Origin: Calditrichota bacterium
Lineage (GTDB): Bacteria > CLD3
NCBI GenBank assembly: GCA_008501735.1
Contig: QQUF01000053.1
Location: forward strand, 1 to 64,000
DNA length: 64,000 nt
Direction: 5' to 3'
The translations under genes and the position numbers were made by a program. The notes under the pieces were generated by a model, which did not search any database, was not told the origin of the DNA, and saw nothing but the letters and a program-made list of their open reading frames with translations. Below are positions 10,784 to 18,834 of this stretch, one piece after another; the first letter of the stretch is position 1; every line of letters begins with the position of its first letter.

Positions 10784-11242
10784 TTAAAGTTTGCAACCCA
10801 TAGCTTTGAATTCTTTGAGTTTCGCTTTGACGCTAGAGTTACCTATTCCAATAATTTGTGCTGCAAGAACAGCTGCATTTCTTGCTCCGGCTTTCCCGAT
10901 TGCAACAGTTGCAACAGGAACTCCTGCAGGCATTTGAACGATTGAGTGAAGTGCATCAACTCCGTTCAAAGCACTTCCTTCAAGAGGAACGCCAATTATT
11001 GGTAAAGTTGTAAAAGAAGCCATAACTCCAGGTAAATGTGCTGCCATTCCAGCTCCACCAATCAAAACTGAAAATCCATTTTCTTCTGCACTTTTTACGA
11101 AATCTGCACATTGGTCAGGATTTCTGTGAGCGGAAATTACGTGAGTTTCACTTTCGATTCCAAACCAGTTAAGGTAAGTTTCACAATTTTTCATTACTTC
11201 AAGGTCGCTTGTGCTACCCATTAAAATTCCAACTTTTGCCAT
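10784..11242 (-). CDS. purE: N5-carboxyaminoimidazole ribonucleotide mutase PurE
   Basis: The 152-residue protein is class I PurE, which converts N5-CAIR to CAIR in purine biosynthesis. It shows the ILMGSTSDLEVM N-terminal phosphate-binding region, the catalytic SAHRNP motif, and GAGMAAHLPG. The usual GVPLEGSALNGVDALHSIVQMP and GKAGARNAAVLAAQI segments follow. Length is typical. AAGGAA precedes the ATG. PurK is not adjacent in this window, though the class I enzyme normally needs it. It lies just downstream of the toxin-antitoxin pair in the same direction and upstream of the shell-protein gene. Confidence 0.96.
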   Translation of the reverse strand: MAKVGILMGSTSDLEVMKNCETYLNWFGIESETHVISAHRNPDQCADFVKSAEENGFSVLIGGAGMAAHLPGVMASFTTLPIIGVPLEGSALNGVDALHSIVQMPAGVPVATVAIGKAGARNAAVLAAQIIGIGNSSVKAKLKEFKAMGCKL

Positions 11243-11265
11243 TATTTTTTCCTTGTTTAAAATAG

Positions 11266-11661
11266 CTAAAGGTTAATGTTTTCGATTTTATCTAAAATAA
11301 ATTTAAGATTCATTTCAAATGATTCAATAATTTCACCGTTTGGTAAATGTTTGTGGTGGGGGAAAGAATCAAGTTTCTTTGCTCTTGGGTCTTGAGCATT
11401 GTCAAATCTAAAAATAAAATTTATTTGGGTTCTAAAATTGTAAGCATACTTTAATTTCCTAAAACCAAAATTATTTATTTTCACGAACTCTTTGAAGTCA
11501 AGTATTGAGTCATTTCTGAAAATAAGTTTCCCAGAAATAAAAACAGTTTCCGAACTTTTCTTATCGAAAGTTAATTCATAGTTTGCGAGATTTACGCAAT
11601 TCTTAATCTCAGTTTCGACTTCGATAATGTAATCATCAATATTCAAACTCAATTTCCTCAA
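11266..11661 (-). CDS. TumE-like toxin candidate (DUF6516-type)
   Basis: This protein of about 131 residues resembles the TumE/DUF6516 toxin family: an N-terminal beta-rich region, then YNFRTQINFIFRFDNAQDPRAKK followed by SFPHHKHLPNGE near residue 105, the histidine-containing signature of these proteins. There is no ATG. The longest reading uses TTG at 11661, but another TTG five codons in (11646) has GAGG 9 bases upstream and may be the true start. It overlaps the upstream small gene by 11-26 bases, the tight coupling expected of a toxin following its antitoxin. The biochemical target is not known from sequence. Family assignment is from recalled motifs and moderately sure. Confidence 0.65.
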   Translation of the reverse strand: MRKLSLNIDDYIIEVETEIKNCVNLANYELTFDKKSSETVFISGKLIFRNDSILDFKEFVKINNFGFRKLKYAYNFRTQINFIFRFDNAQDPRAKKLDSFPHHKHLPNGEIIESFEMNLKFILDKIENINL

Positions 11662-11908
11662 GAGCTTCTAAATTAGTTTTTAACTCTTTTAAAATCTCTT
11701 CTTCGCCTTCCCATTCAATCAATTCCATATCGTCAACTTTGCCAAAAAGCGAACTTGTATCAAGAGCATTGTATTTTTGTCTAAATGCTTCAATCTTTCT
11801 AGTAGTTCTTGAAATTGCATTTTTCAAAATGGCAATTTCTGTGAAAATCGCTTCTTTGACTTTTGTTTTAGTCCAAGAATTATCGGTTTCCAAAATTAAT
11901 TTTGTCAT
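11636..11908 (-). CDS. Putative antitoxin or partner of the TumE-like protein
   Basis: This 90-residue protein is probably largely helical, with an acidic C-terminus (ALEEIEFEY) and a basic first half. It has a coiled-coil-like stretch around residues 25-50 and no recognisable DNA-binding domain. AAAGG lies shortly before its ATG. Position is the main evidence: it is the first gene of a two-gene unit, its 3' end overlaps the TumE-like gene, and a terminator separates it from aconitase upstream. Those features fit an antitoxin. It does not look like the helix-turn-helix TumA partner, so the pair may be a variant. The function is inferred from context only. Confidence 0.55.
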   Translation of the reverse strand: MTKLILETDNSWTKTKVKEAIFTEIAILKNAISRTTRKIEAFRQKYNALDTSSLFGKVDDMELIEWEGEEEILKELKTNLEALEEIEFEY

Positions 11909-11926
11909 TTGAAACCTTTCTTGTTT

Positions 11927-11959
11927 AAAAAGAGGTTACAAGCCAAAACTTGTAACCTC
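11927..11959 (-). terminator. Rho-independent terminator after aconitase
   Basis: An 11-bp perfect stem (GAGGTTACAAG / CTTGTAACCTC) with a six-base loop is followed on the minus strand by five T. It separates aconitase from the toxin-antitoxin pair. Confidence 0.88.
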
Positions 11960-11975
11960 AAAAGAATTGAGATTT

Positions 11976-14216
11976 TTATTCGCTTAAAGAATTCAAAGCA
12001 CTTCCTGCTCTGAACCAAACGAGTTGTTCGTCTGTCATTGTTTGGTTAAACATAATTTCGTAAGTCGAACCGTCTTCTTTTGTGAAAACTCCTTTGACTT
12101 GTTTACCCGGAGTCAAATTCGCTAAGTCAACGAAACTTACTCTGTCAGTTTCACCGATTTTTCCGTAGTCCGAAGAATCTGCGAAAGTCAAAGGTAAGAT
12201 TCCTTGTTTTTTGAGATTCGCTTCGTGGATTCTTGCGAAAGAACGAACAGCCACAACTTTGATTCCCAAAAATCTTGGACACATTGCTGCGTGTTCACGA
12301 CTTGAACCTTCGCCGTAATTTTCGTCTCCAAAAATCACAGTTCCGCCAACTGCTTTGTAAGCTCTTGCGAGGTCAGGGAACTTCACACCTTTTTCACCTG
12401 TCAAAACATTTGTTCCGTGTCCGATTTCACCTGTGAAAGAATTCACTCCGCCTGCAAGCATATTTTCAGAAATGTTTGTCAAATGTCCTCTGAAACGCAA
12501 CCAAATTCCACCCGGTGAAATGTGGTCAGTTGTTGTTTTACCTTTTGTTTTAACGAGAATCGGTAAATTTGTGAAATCTTTTCCGTCCCATTTGTCGAAA
12601 GGCTTGAGAAGTTCGAGTCTTTCCGATTCAGGGTTCACAATCACTTCAACTTGACTTCCGTCTTCAGCTGGAGAAATTAAACCGTCGCTTGTTTGAACCA
12701 AACCTTGTTCAGGAAGTTTTGGTGCTTTTGGAGCGTCAAGTTTGAACTCTTTTCCGTCTGAACCAATCAGAGTGTCAGTTGCAGGATTGAAGTTTGTTTT
12801 TCCTGAAATTGCCATTGCAGTTACGAGTTCAGGTGAAGTTACAAAAGCTAAAGTTTCAGGGTTTCCGTCGTTTCTACCGACAAAATTTCTGTTGAAACTT
12901 GTGAAGATTACGTTTGTTTCGCCTTTTTTAATACTTGTTCTGTCCCATTGACCAATGCAAGGTCCACAAGAATTTGTGAGTAAAGTTGCACCTGCGTCAA
13001 TGATTTTGTCTAAGATTCCATCACGTTTGATTGTTTCGTAAACTTGAGTAGAACCCGGAGAAAGCATTAATTTTGTTTTTGGCTTAATTCCGTGAGCTTT
13101 TGCTTGGCTAAGAATTTCTGCCGAAGCGTAAAGGTCAGAGTAAGAAGAGTTTGTGCAAGAACCAATTAAACAAGCTGAAACATCTTGGGGCCAGTTTTCT
13201 TTTTCTGCTAATTTCCCGAAGTCCTTGACTTGAGTGATTCTGTCAGGAGTAAAAGGTCCTGCGAAAGAACCGCCGAGTTTGTCAAGATTAATTTCGATAA
13301 TTTCGTCGTAAACTTTTTCAGGATTTGTGTAACAGATTTCATCAGGTTGTAAAATGTCTTCAACTGATTTTGCCCAATCGGCATCTTCGTTTCTTCCGAT
13401 ATTTCTTAGGTAAGCGTCCATTTCGTTGTCGTAAACAAAAACGGAAGTTGTTGCACCGAGTTCTGCACCCATATTTGTAATTGTTGCTTTTTGAGTTGCA
13501 GAAAGTGAATTTGAGCCTTCGCCAAAATATTCGACGATTTTTCCTGTTCCACCTTTTACGGTTAATTGTCTGAGCATTTCAAGAATTACGTCTTTTGCAG
13601 AAGCCCAACCAGAAAGATTTCCAGTGAGTTTTACACCGACGAGGTAAGGATTTGTTGTTTCCCAAGCAAGTCCAGCCATAACTTCGGCTGCATCAGCTCC
13701 ACCAACTCCAATTGCAATCATTCCGAGTCCGCCGGCATTTGGTGTGTGCGAATCAGTTCCAATCATCAAACCGCCTGGAATTGCGTAATTTTCAAGAACA
13801 ACTTGGTGAATGATTCCTGAACTTGGTTTCCAAAAACCGATTCCGTACTTGTTTGCTGCTGAAGCTAAGAAATCGTAAACCTCTTTGTTCACGTCTAAAG
13901 CTCTTTTCAAATCTGCATCTGCTCCGTCGCGAGCTTGTAACAAGTGGTCGCAATGGATTGTTGCAGGAACTTGGGTTTTGCTTCTTCCTGCTTGGATAAA
14001 CTGTAAAACAGCCATTTGAGCAGTTGCGTCTTGCATTGCAACTCTGTCAGGGAAAAGTTCGATTTGGTCTTTTCCGCGACTCAAGTTTTCGTTGTAGGTC
14101 TTTTGACCTTCGTGCAAGAAAAGAATTTTCTCTACGTAAGAAAGTCCTCTTCCGAGTTTTGTGCGTTTTTCATTCAAGATTTTAGTGGCTTTCGCCCTGT
14201 CGAATGGATAAGTCAT
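11976..14216 (-). CDS. acn: Aconitate hydratase (mitochondrial-type aconitase)
   Basis: This 746-residue enzyme isomerises citrate and isocitrate in the TCA cycle and carries a 4Fe-4S cluster. It is a single-chain aconitase of the mitochondrial/AcnA-like branch. The three cluster cysteines are visible in GSCTNSS and CGPC. Substrate regions include TIHCDHLL, IGTDSHTPNAGGLG and the C-terminal swivel domain with GDENYGEGSSREHAA. Length is close to the mitochondrial enzyme (about 750-780). AAAGGAA precedes the ATG. It is transcribed away from the HNH gene and ends at a clear terminator, so it is probably monocistronic. Confidence 0.96.
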   Translation of the reverse strand: MTYPFDRAKATKILNEKRTKLGRGLSYVEKILFLHEGQKTYNENLSRGKDQIELFPDRVAMQDATAQMAVLQFIQAGRSKTQVPATIHCDHLLQARDGADADLKRALDVNKEVYDFLASAANKYGIGFWKPSSGIIHQVVLENYAIPGGLMIGTDSHTPNAGGLGMIAIGVGGADAAEVMAGLAWETTNPYLVGVKLTGNLSGWASAKDVILEMLRQLTVKGGTGKIVEYFGEGSNSLSATQKATITNMGAELGATTSVFVYDNEMDAYLRNIGRNEDADWAKSVEDILQPDEICYTNPEKVYDEIIEINLDKLGGSFAGPFTPDRITQVKDFGKLAEKENWPQDVSACLIGSCTNSSYSDLYASAEILSQAKAHGIKPKTKLMLSPGSTQVYETIKRDGILDKIIDAGATLLTNSCGPCIGQWDRTSIKKGETNVIFTSFNRNFVGRNDGNPETLAFVTSPELVTAMAISGKTNFNPATDTLIGSDGKEFKLDAPKAPKLPEQGLVQTSDGLISPAEDGSQVEVIVNPESERLELLKPFDKWDGKDFTNLPILVKTKGKTTTDHISPGGIWLRFRGHLTNISENMLAGGVNSFTGEIGHGTNVLTGEKGVKFPDLARAYKAVGGTVIFGDENYGEGSSREHAAMCPRFLGIKVVAVRSFARIHEANLKKQGILPLTFADSSDYGKIGETDRVSFVDLANLTPGKQVKGVFTKEDGSTYEIMFNQTMTDEQLVWFRAGSALNSLSE

Positions 14217-14418
14217 TATAAATTTTTCCTTTCGGTAGGAATTTTAGAATATAAATAATTTGTAGCTTCTCAAAATATATTGGAAGAGATTTTTATGCAA
14301 GAAAAATCGTAAGAATGTTTAAGGGAAAGAACTTAACCGAGGTTTTAAGTCTTTTAAACTTCTCTTCTTATTGAAGTTTCTTTAAGTTTTAAAAATGACA
14401 TTCTAAGGAAGAATAACA

Positions 14419-14994
14419 ATGGAAAATTCGAAAAGTGAAATAATTAAGCAAGTTTGCGATGCAATTTCGGGAGATGGAGTTGTTAAAGCAAAATCAATCT
14501 TGGCAAAGAACTACCCTTTTGAAGCTTTTGTAAAGTCAATTCGGAGTTACACTAAAAAACAAATGATAAGAGTATTTCTCAGAGATGGATTTATTGATAG
14601 GTATTCAGGAGAAAGATTGATTTTTCCTCCTGTTTTACGTTTGATTTCTAACCAAATACCTAAAGAATTTCCATATCATCCTTATTGGAAAATGTCAGAA
14701 TGCCACATTGCTTACTGGCAACTATCACCTACAATTGACCACATTGTTCCAATTTCAAGAGGTGGAATTGATGAAGAAAGTAATTGGGTTTGTACTTCAC
14801 AACTAAAAAACAGTGCGAAGTCAAATTGGCTTTTAGAGGAATTAGGTTGGGAACTTTACAAATCTGGAAATTTGGAAGAATGGGACGGAATGCTTTCGTG
14901 GTTTATAAAATTTATGGAGGAGAATCCGAAAGACAAGGAAGATAATTTTCTAAACTCTTGGTATAAAACAGCAGTGAACACATTTAAGGAATAG
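14419..14994 (+). CDS. HNH endonuclease
   Basis: This 191-residue protein has an HNH nuclease core: TIDHIVPISRGGIDEESNW (residues about 111-129) supplies the first histidine pair and the Asn, followed by LKNSAKSNW as the final helix. DRYSGERLIFPPVLRLI before the core is a recurrent element of this HNH group. No fused DNA-binding or restriction domain is seen. AAGGAAG lies 8 bases upstream of the ATG. The gene stands alone between the divergent aconitase gene and a convergent FG-GAP gene whose stop is 4 bases away. It may be a defence nuclease, a prophage relic or a selfish element; the sequence does not distinguish these. Confidence 0.85.
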   Translation: MENSKSEIIKQVCDAISGDGVVKAKSILAKNYPFEAFVKSIRSYTKKQMIRVFLRDGFIDRYSGERLIFPPVLRLISNQIPKEFPYHPYWKMSECHIAYWQLSPTIDHIVPISRGGIDEESNWVCTSQLKNSAKSNWLLEELGWELYKSGNLEEWDGMLSWFIKFMEENPKDKEDNFLNSWYKTAVNTFKE

Positions 14995-14998
14995 CTTT

Positions 14999-16195
14999 TT
15001 ACTCTTCCAACTTAAAAAGATGTGGAAAATCTACATTTTCTTGTTCGTCGTGAGAGCAACCACTAACACAAGCGAAGTTTTGGAAGACTGAAACCGTTGC
15101 TCCGAAATGACAATCGTCGCCACCTTTTTCACTTCTAAGTTTTTGGCTTTGAATCCACTTTCCATTTTTCAATTTGAAAACGTAAGCGGCTCCTGATTCG
15201 TGTCCTTTGTCGTCGTCTCTGTAAGCTCCGAGAATTATTGTTTCTCCAAAAAAATCTGCCGAGACTCCAAATCTGTCGTTGTAGTTTCCGTCTTCGGCAA
15301 CGATTTTTGAGTGAAGTTTCCAAGTTTCATTTTTTCTTTCAAAAACGTAAGCTGTTCCCGAATTCTTTTCATTTCCGTCTCCGAAGGCTGCACCAACAAC
15401 TGCAAAATTTTCGCTCAAACTTACAGCACTGCTAAAAGCATCACCTTCGAGAATTTCGTCAACTGTTAGTTTTGCTTCTTGAACCCAAGTCCCATTTTCA
15501 TTTCTAAAAATGTAAGCCGCTCCCGATTCTGTTGTCTCGTCAAATTTTCCAATTGAGCTAACAATCAAACGATTTCCAAAAATGTTCAATTTATTTCCAA
15601 AAGCCTCTTCGGACTGTGGGTCTTTTGGAAAGATTTTTTGTTTTTGTGTCCAAACTCCGTTTTCTTTTTCAAAAAGATAAACTGCTCCAGTCCAATAACT
15701 TTTTTCTGAATCGTGTGGAGCTCCAATCGCAAGAATTCCGTTTGAAATTGAAATCGCTCGCCCAAAATTTTGCCCTCTGTAAAAATCATCTGCAAATATT
15801 TTTTGTGTTTGCTTCCAAATTCCGTTTTCTTTGGAAAAAGCGTAAACTGTTCCGCAAGTTTCTCCGAGTGCTTTGTCTCTGTAAGCTCCGACGAAAATTT
15901 CATTTCCTTCGATTGCAACGCTGAAACCAAAGTCGCTGACTGGTGCAACATCTTCGACAACAATTTTTTGCTCAAACTTGTAACTTTCACCGTCTCTTGA
16001 AAAGACTAAAACTGAGCCTAAAACTTCTCCGTTGACAGTGTCACTAACTGCACTGATTGCGATTAAATTTTCCTTTAAATCAATTGAAGAGCCAAAACCG
16101 TCACCATCAAAACGGTTGTTATCGTGAATTTTGACTTGTGAAAAGGCTATTTGAAAAATTAAAAGAAAACTAAGAATGAGATTAATTTTTATCAT
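14999..16195 (-). CDS. Secreted FG-GAP repeat protein (predicted seven-bladed propeller)
   Basis: This is a 398-residue exported protein with a signal peptide (ILSFLLIFQIAFSQ) and about six complete repeats plus one partial repeat of the form GxAYVFxxxNGxWxxxxKL, spaced roughly 52-60 residues. Examples are SGAAYIFRNENGTW and SGTAYVFERKNETW. The repeat number and spacing fit a seven-bladed beta-propeller. Such proteins bind extracellular ligands or mediate adhesion. There is no visible T9SS or dockerin tail, since the chain ends PHLFKLEE, so it may stay periplasmic or be released. No neighbour explains its role. Confidence 0.85.
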   Translation of the reverse strand: MIKINLILSFLLIFQIAFSQVKIHDNNRFDGDGFGSSIDLKENLIAISAVSDTVNGEVLGSVLVFSRDGESYKFEQKIVVEDVAPVSDFGFSVAIEGNEIFVGAYRDKALGETCGTVYAFSKENGIWKQTQKIFADDFYRGQNFGRAISISNGILAIGAPHDSEKSYWTGAVYLFEKENGVWTQKQKIFPKDPQSEEAFGNKLNIFGNRLIVSSIGKFDETTESGAAYIFRNENGTWVQEAKLTVDEILEGDAFSSAVSLSENFAVVGAAFGDGNEKNSGTAYVFERKNETWKLHSKIVAEDGNYNDRFGVSADFFGETIILGAYRDDDKGHESGAAYVFKLKNGKWIQSQKLRSEKGGDDCHFGATVSVFQNFACVSGCSHDEQENVDFPHLFKLEE

Positions 16196-16358
16196 TTGTT
16201 TCGATTCTCTCGTTTGGTGAAACTATTGGTGAACTTTCTAACCCTAAAGTTAATAAAAGTTGTAATAATTTTTATTAAACCTGTCAAAAAAAAGAAGACG
16301 TTCTAGAAACGGAAATTTCAACTAAAGGGGAAAAATTGGGAAGTTTTGAATTGTCATC

Positions 16359-16395
16359 AAAATAACCGATAGCATTTTTTTAGGAACGCTATCGG
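16359..16395 (-). terminator. Terminator after the formiminotransferase-cyclodeaminase gene
   Basis: An 8-bp stem (CCGATAGC / GCTATCGG) with a 14-base loop is followed on the minus strand by TTATTTT. It lies 12 bases past the stop codon. Confidence 0.75.
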
Positions 16396-16406
16396 CAAAA
16401 TAAAAA

Positions 16407-18074
16407 CTAAATGTGTTGTTTGACAGTTGCAAGAGTTTTGTCTTGAAGAATGTTTGCTTTGGCAGAAAGCTCTTTTGCCTTTGTCATTACTTCATTTTCA
16501 AAATCTGCGTCTTTGAGGTCTTTGAGATTAATTTGCACGTTCAAGAAAGCTCCTTCGAGTCCAGCTTTTGCGACTAAAGCACCAACTCCTGCATCCGAAA
16601 CAGAGCTTTTGTTTCCATTTCTTGCCATTTCTTCACAAATTTCCAAAGCACTGAAACAAGTTTCCATTACTCTTAATGGAACGAGAATCGCATTTTTAGT
16701 TGCGTTTTCAATTCCTTTAAGTCGAGTTGCTTTTTCGTCTGCTGTGGATTTTGGAAGTCGAATTGCTGCAATGATTTGGTTAAAAGCGTCAGTGTCTTTG
16801 TCAACAAGTTGCAAAAGTTCATCTTTTAGTGTTTGACCTTTCACAGCAAGTTCGTTCAAACGTGGTCTGTTTGCTTTGAATTCTTTTTTGACAAAAGTTA
16901 GGTTCGCAACCATTGTTCCGAGAGCTGCTCCAAGACTTCCTGCGAGAGCCGAAATACTTCCTCCTCCGGGAGCGACTGAGTCCGAAGCAGTTTCGTTTGC
17001 AAATTCTCTCAAGTCCATTTTAACGAGGTTGCCTTTGCGTGGGAAAACCATAAATTCGATGATTTTTTTGTCAGGGTCAAATTCGGTGAGTTCGTCAAGT
17101 CCGAGAGATTTTATTGCAATGTGAATCAATTCCTCTTCCGAAACTCCAAGTGAACTTCCTTGTTTTGCCAAGTAGTGATTTCCTGCGGCAAGAATTGCGT
17201 CTTTTGGAATCAAACCAACTAACTCACTTCCTGTAACTCGAAGTCCTCGTTTTTCTGCTTGTCTGCAAACTTCATCAAAAACTGCGTGAATAGAAGTGAT
17301 TTTGTAATTTGTAAAATTCATCGAAAGTTGAGCAACTCCGTACTCATCAATGTACCAACCAACTCCTTTAAGTTCTTTGAAAATTCCTGGAGCAAAAACG
17401 TGTTTACCATTTTCGTCAAAAACAAAATTTCCTTTTTCGTCCCTTGCCCAACGACCTTTTTCACGAATCCCTTTTGCAATGTCGTGAGCTTTTGCCTCAC
17501 TTCTTGTGTTCAAATTAATGTTGTAAGCAATCAAAAATTCACGAACTCCAATCACCGTTGCACCAGCTCTGCTGTGGAATTTTGCAGGACCAAAATCAGG
17601 TTTCCATTCAGGTTTCTTTAATTTCTCAGGAAGTGCTTCGTATTCGCCTGCACGAATTTTTGCGAGGTTTGTTCTTTCAGGAGATTTCGCAGATTTCTCG
17701 TAAAGGTAAACAGGGATTTCGAGTTCTTCACCGACTCGTTTGGCAAGTTTTTCGGAAAGCTCAATACATTCTTCCGTTGTTACTCCACTAATCGGAATCA
17801 AAGGACAAACGTCAGTTGCTCCCATTCTTGCGTGAGCTCCTGAATGTTTCGCCAAATCAATTACTTCCGATGCCTTTTTGATTGCTTGAAAAGCCGCTTC
17901 AACGACTGCATTTGGTTCACCGACAAAAGTTACAACAGTTCTGTTTGTTGCATTTCCCGGGTCAACGTCAAGCAATTTTACACCGTCAATTTCTGTAATT
18001 TTAGCAGTAATTTGGTTAATTACGTTTAAGTCTCTTCCTTCCGAAAAATTCGGAACGCATTCAATTAATTTCAT
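16407..18074 (-). CDS. ftcD: Bifunctional glutamate formiminotransferase / formiminotetrahydrofolate cyclodeaminase
   Basis: This 555-residue fusion carries out the last steps of one histidine degradation route: it transfers the formimino group from formiminoglutamate to tetrahydrofolate and then releases ammonia. Residues 1 to about 330 are the formiminotransferase, with ECVPNFSEGRD at the N-terminus and KHSGAHARMGATDVCPLIPI. The C-terminal cyclodeaminase starts near residue 355 and contains DSVAPGGGSISALAGSLGAAL. The fused layout matches the animal enzyme; many bacteria carry separate proteins. No hut genes are adjacent. It has its own terminator and is divergent from thpR. Confidence 0.95.
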   Translation of the reverse strand: MKLIECVPNFSEGRDLNVINQITAKITEIDGVKLLDVDPGNATNRTVVTFVGEPNAVVEAAFQAIKKASEVIDLAKHSGAHARMGATDVCPLIPISGVTTEECIELSEKLAKRVGEELEIPVYLYEKSAKSPERTNLAKIRAGEYEALPEKLKKPEWKPDFGPAKFHSRAGATVIGVREFLIAYNINLNTRSEAKAHDIAKGIREKGRWARDEKGNFVFDENGKHVFAPGIFKELKGVGWYIDEYGVAQLSMNFTNYKITSIHAVFDEVCRQAEKRGLRVTGSELVGLIPKDAILAAGNHYLAKQGSSLGVSEEELIHIAIKSLGLDELTEFDPDKKIIEFMVFPRKGNLVKMDLREFANETASDSVAPGGGSISALAGSLGAALGTMVANLTFVKKEFKANRPRLNELAVKGQTLKDELLQLVDKDTDAFNQIIAAIRLPKSTADEKATRLKGIENATKNAILVPLRVMETCFSALEICEEMARNGNKSSVSDAGVGALVAKAGLEGAFLNVQINLKDLKDADFENEVMTKAKELSAKANILQDKTLATVKQHI

Positions 18075-18236
18075 TTTTTATTCCTTAAGGTTTTAATTTC
18101 TTGCAAAGTAGATTTTTGAAAACCAAATTTAATAAGATTTAGCAAATTTCTAAAGAATTAAGAATTTATGAAAGGATAAAGATTTGTAAGAACAAAACTT
18201 TTCTTTTCCACTTTGCCATTAAATTTAAATCTAAAA

Positions 18237-18770
18237 ATGAAAAGACTTTTTATTGCAATTGATTTTCCCGAACAAATTAAGCAAAGACTTTCGCAACTTT
18301 GTTACGGTTTGAAAGGTGCTCGTTGGATTCCGACAGAACAATTTCACATTACTTTGAAATTTATCGGAGACACAAACGAAAGAGATTTTGTTGAAATTCA
18401 AGAAGCCTTGCGTGAAATTGAAGTTCCGAGTTTCGAACTAAAACTTAAAGGATTAGGTTGTTTTCCACCACGAAAAGAGCCGAAAGTTCTTTGGGTTGGA
18501 ATCGAAAAAAATGAATCTTTGCTAAGACTTCGCAATAAAGTTGAAAGAACTTTGGCACAAATTGGAGTAGAGCGAGAGCAAAGGAAATTTTCGCCTCACT
18601 TAACTCTTGCACGACTGAAAAACACAACAAGCGGACAAATCGGAAATTTCATTGCAGCAAACGGACTTTTTCAAACGGAATCAATTCCGATTTCAGAATT
18701 TCATCTTTACTCAAGTGTCTTGACGGAAAAGGGAGCAATTCATAAAATTGAAGAAACTTATTTCCTTTAA
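18237..18770 (+). CDS. thpR: RNA 2',3'-cyclic phosphodiesterase ThpR (2'-5' RNA ligase family)
   Basis: This is a 177-residue 2H phosphoesterase. Both catalytic HxTx motifs are present: FHITLKF and FSPHLTLARL. Family members open 2',3'-cyclic phosphates or join RNA halves in vitro; the cellular role is uncertain. The ATG of MKRLFIAIDF is taken as the start because the family begins there; the frame extends further upstream only through a TTG. It is divergent from ftcD and followed by the VWA gene after 64 bases. Confidence 0.93.
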   Translation: MKRLFIAIDFPEQIKQRLSQLCYGLKGARWIPTEQFHITLKFIGDTNERDFVEIQEALREIEVPSFELKLKGLGCFPPRKEPKVLWVGIEKNESLLRLRNKVERTLAQIGVEREQRKFSPHLTLARLKNTTSGQIGNFIAANGLFQTESIPISEFHLYSSVLTEKGAIHKIEETYFL

Positions 18771-18834
18771 AAAACAACTTCTAATCCGTAAATTCGTCAA
18801 CTTTCAAATCTCTATCGGTAAACATTAGGAAATT

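Noticed and set aside
10369-11242. A complete microcompartment operon around the shell gene
   Set aside because: The neighbours are aspS and purE, with no pentamer, signature enzyme or encapsulation peptide.
14419-16195. HNH gene and FG-GAP gene as a mobile element
   Set aside because: They are convergent with no terminal repeats, integrase or target duplications.
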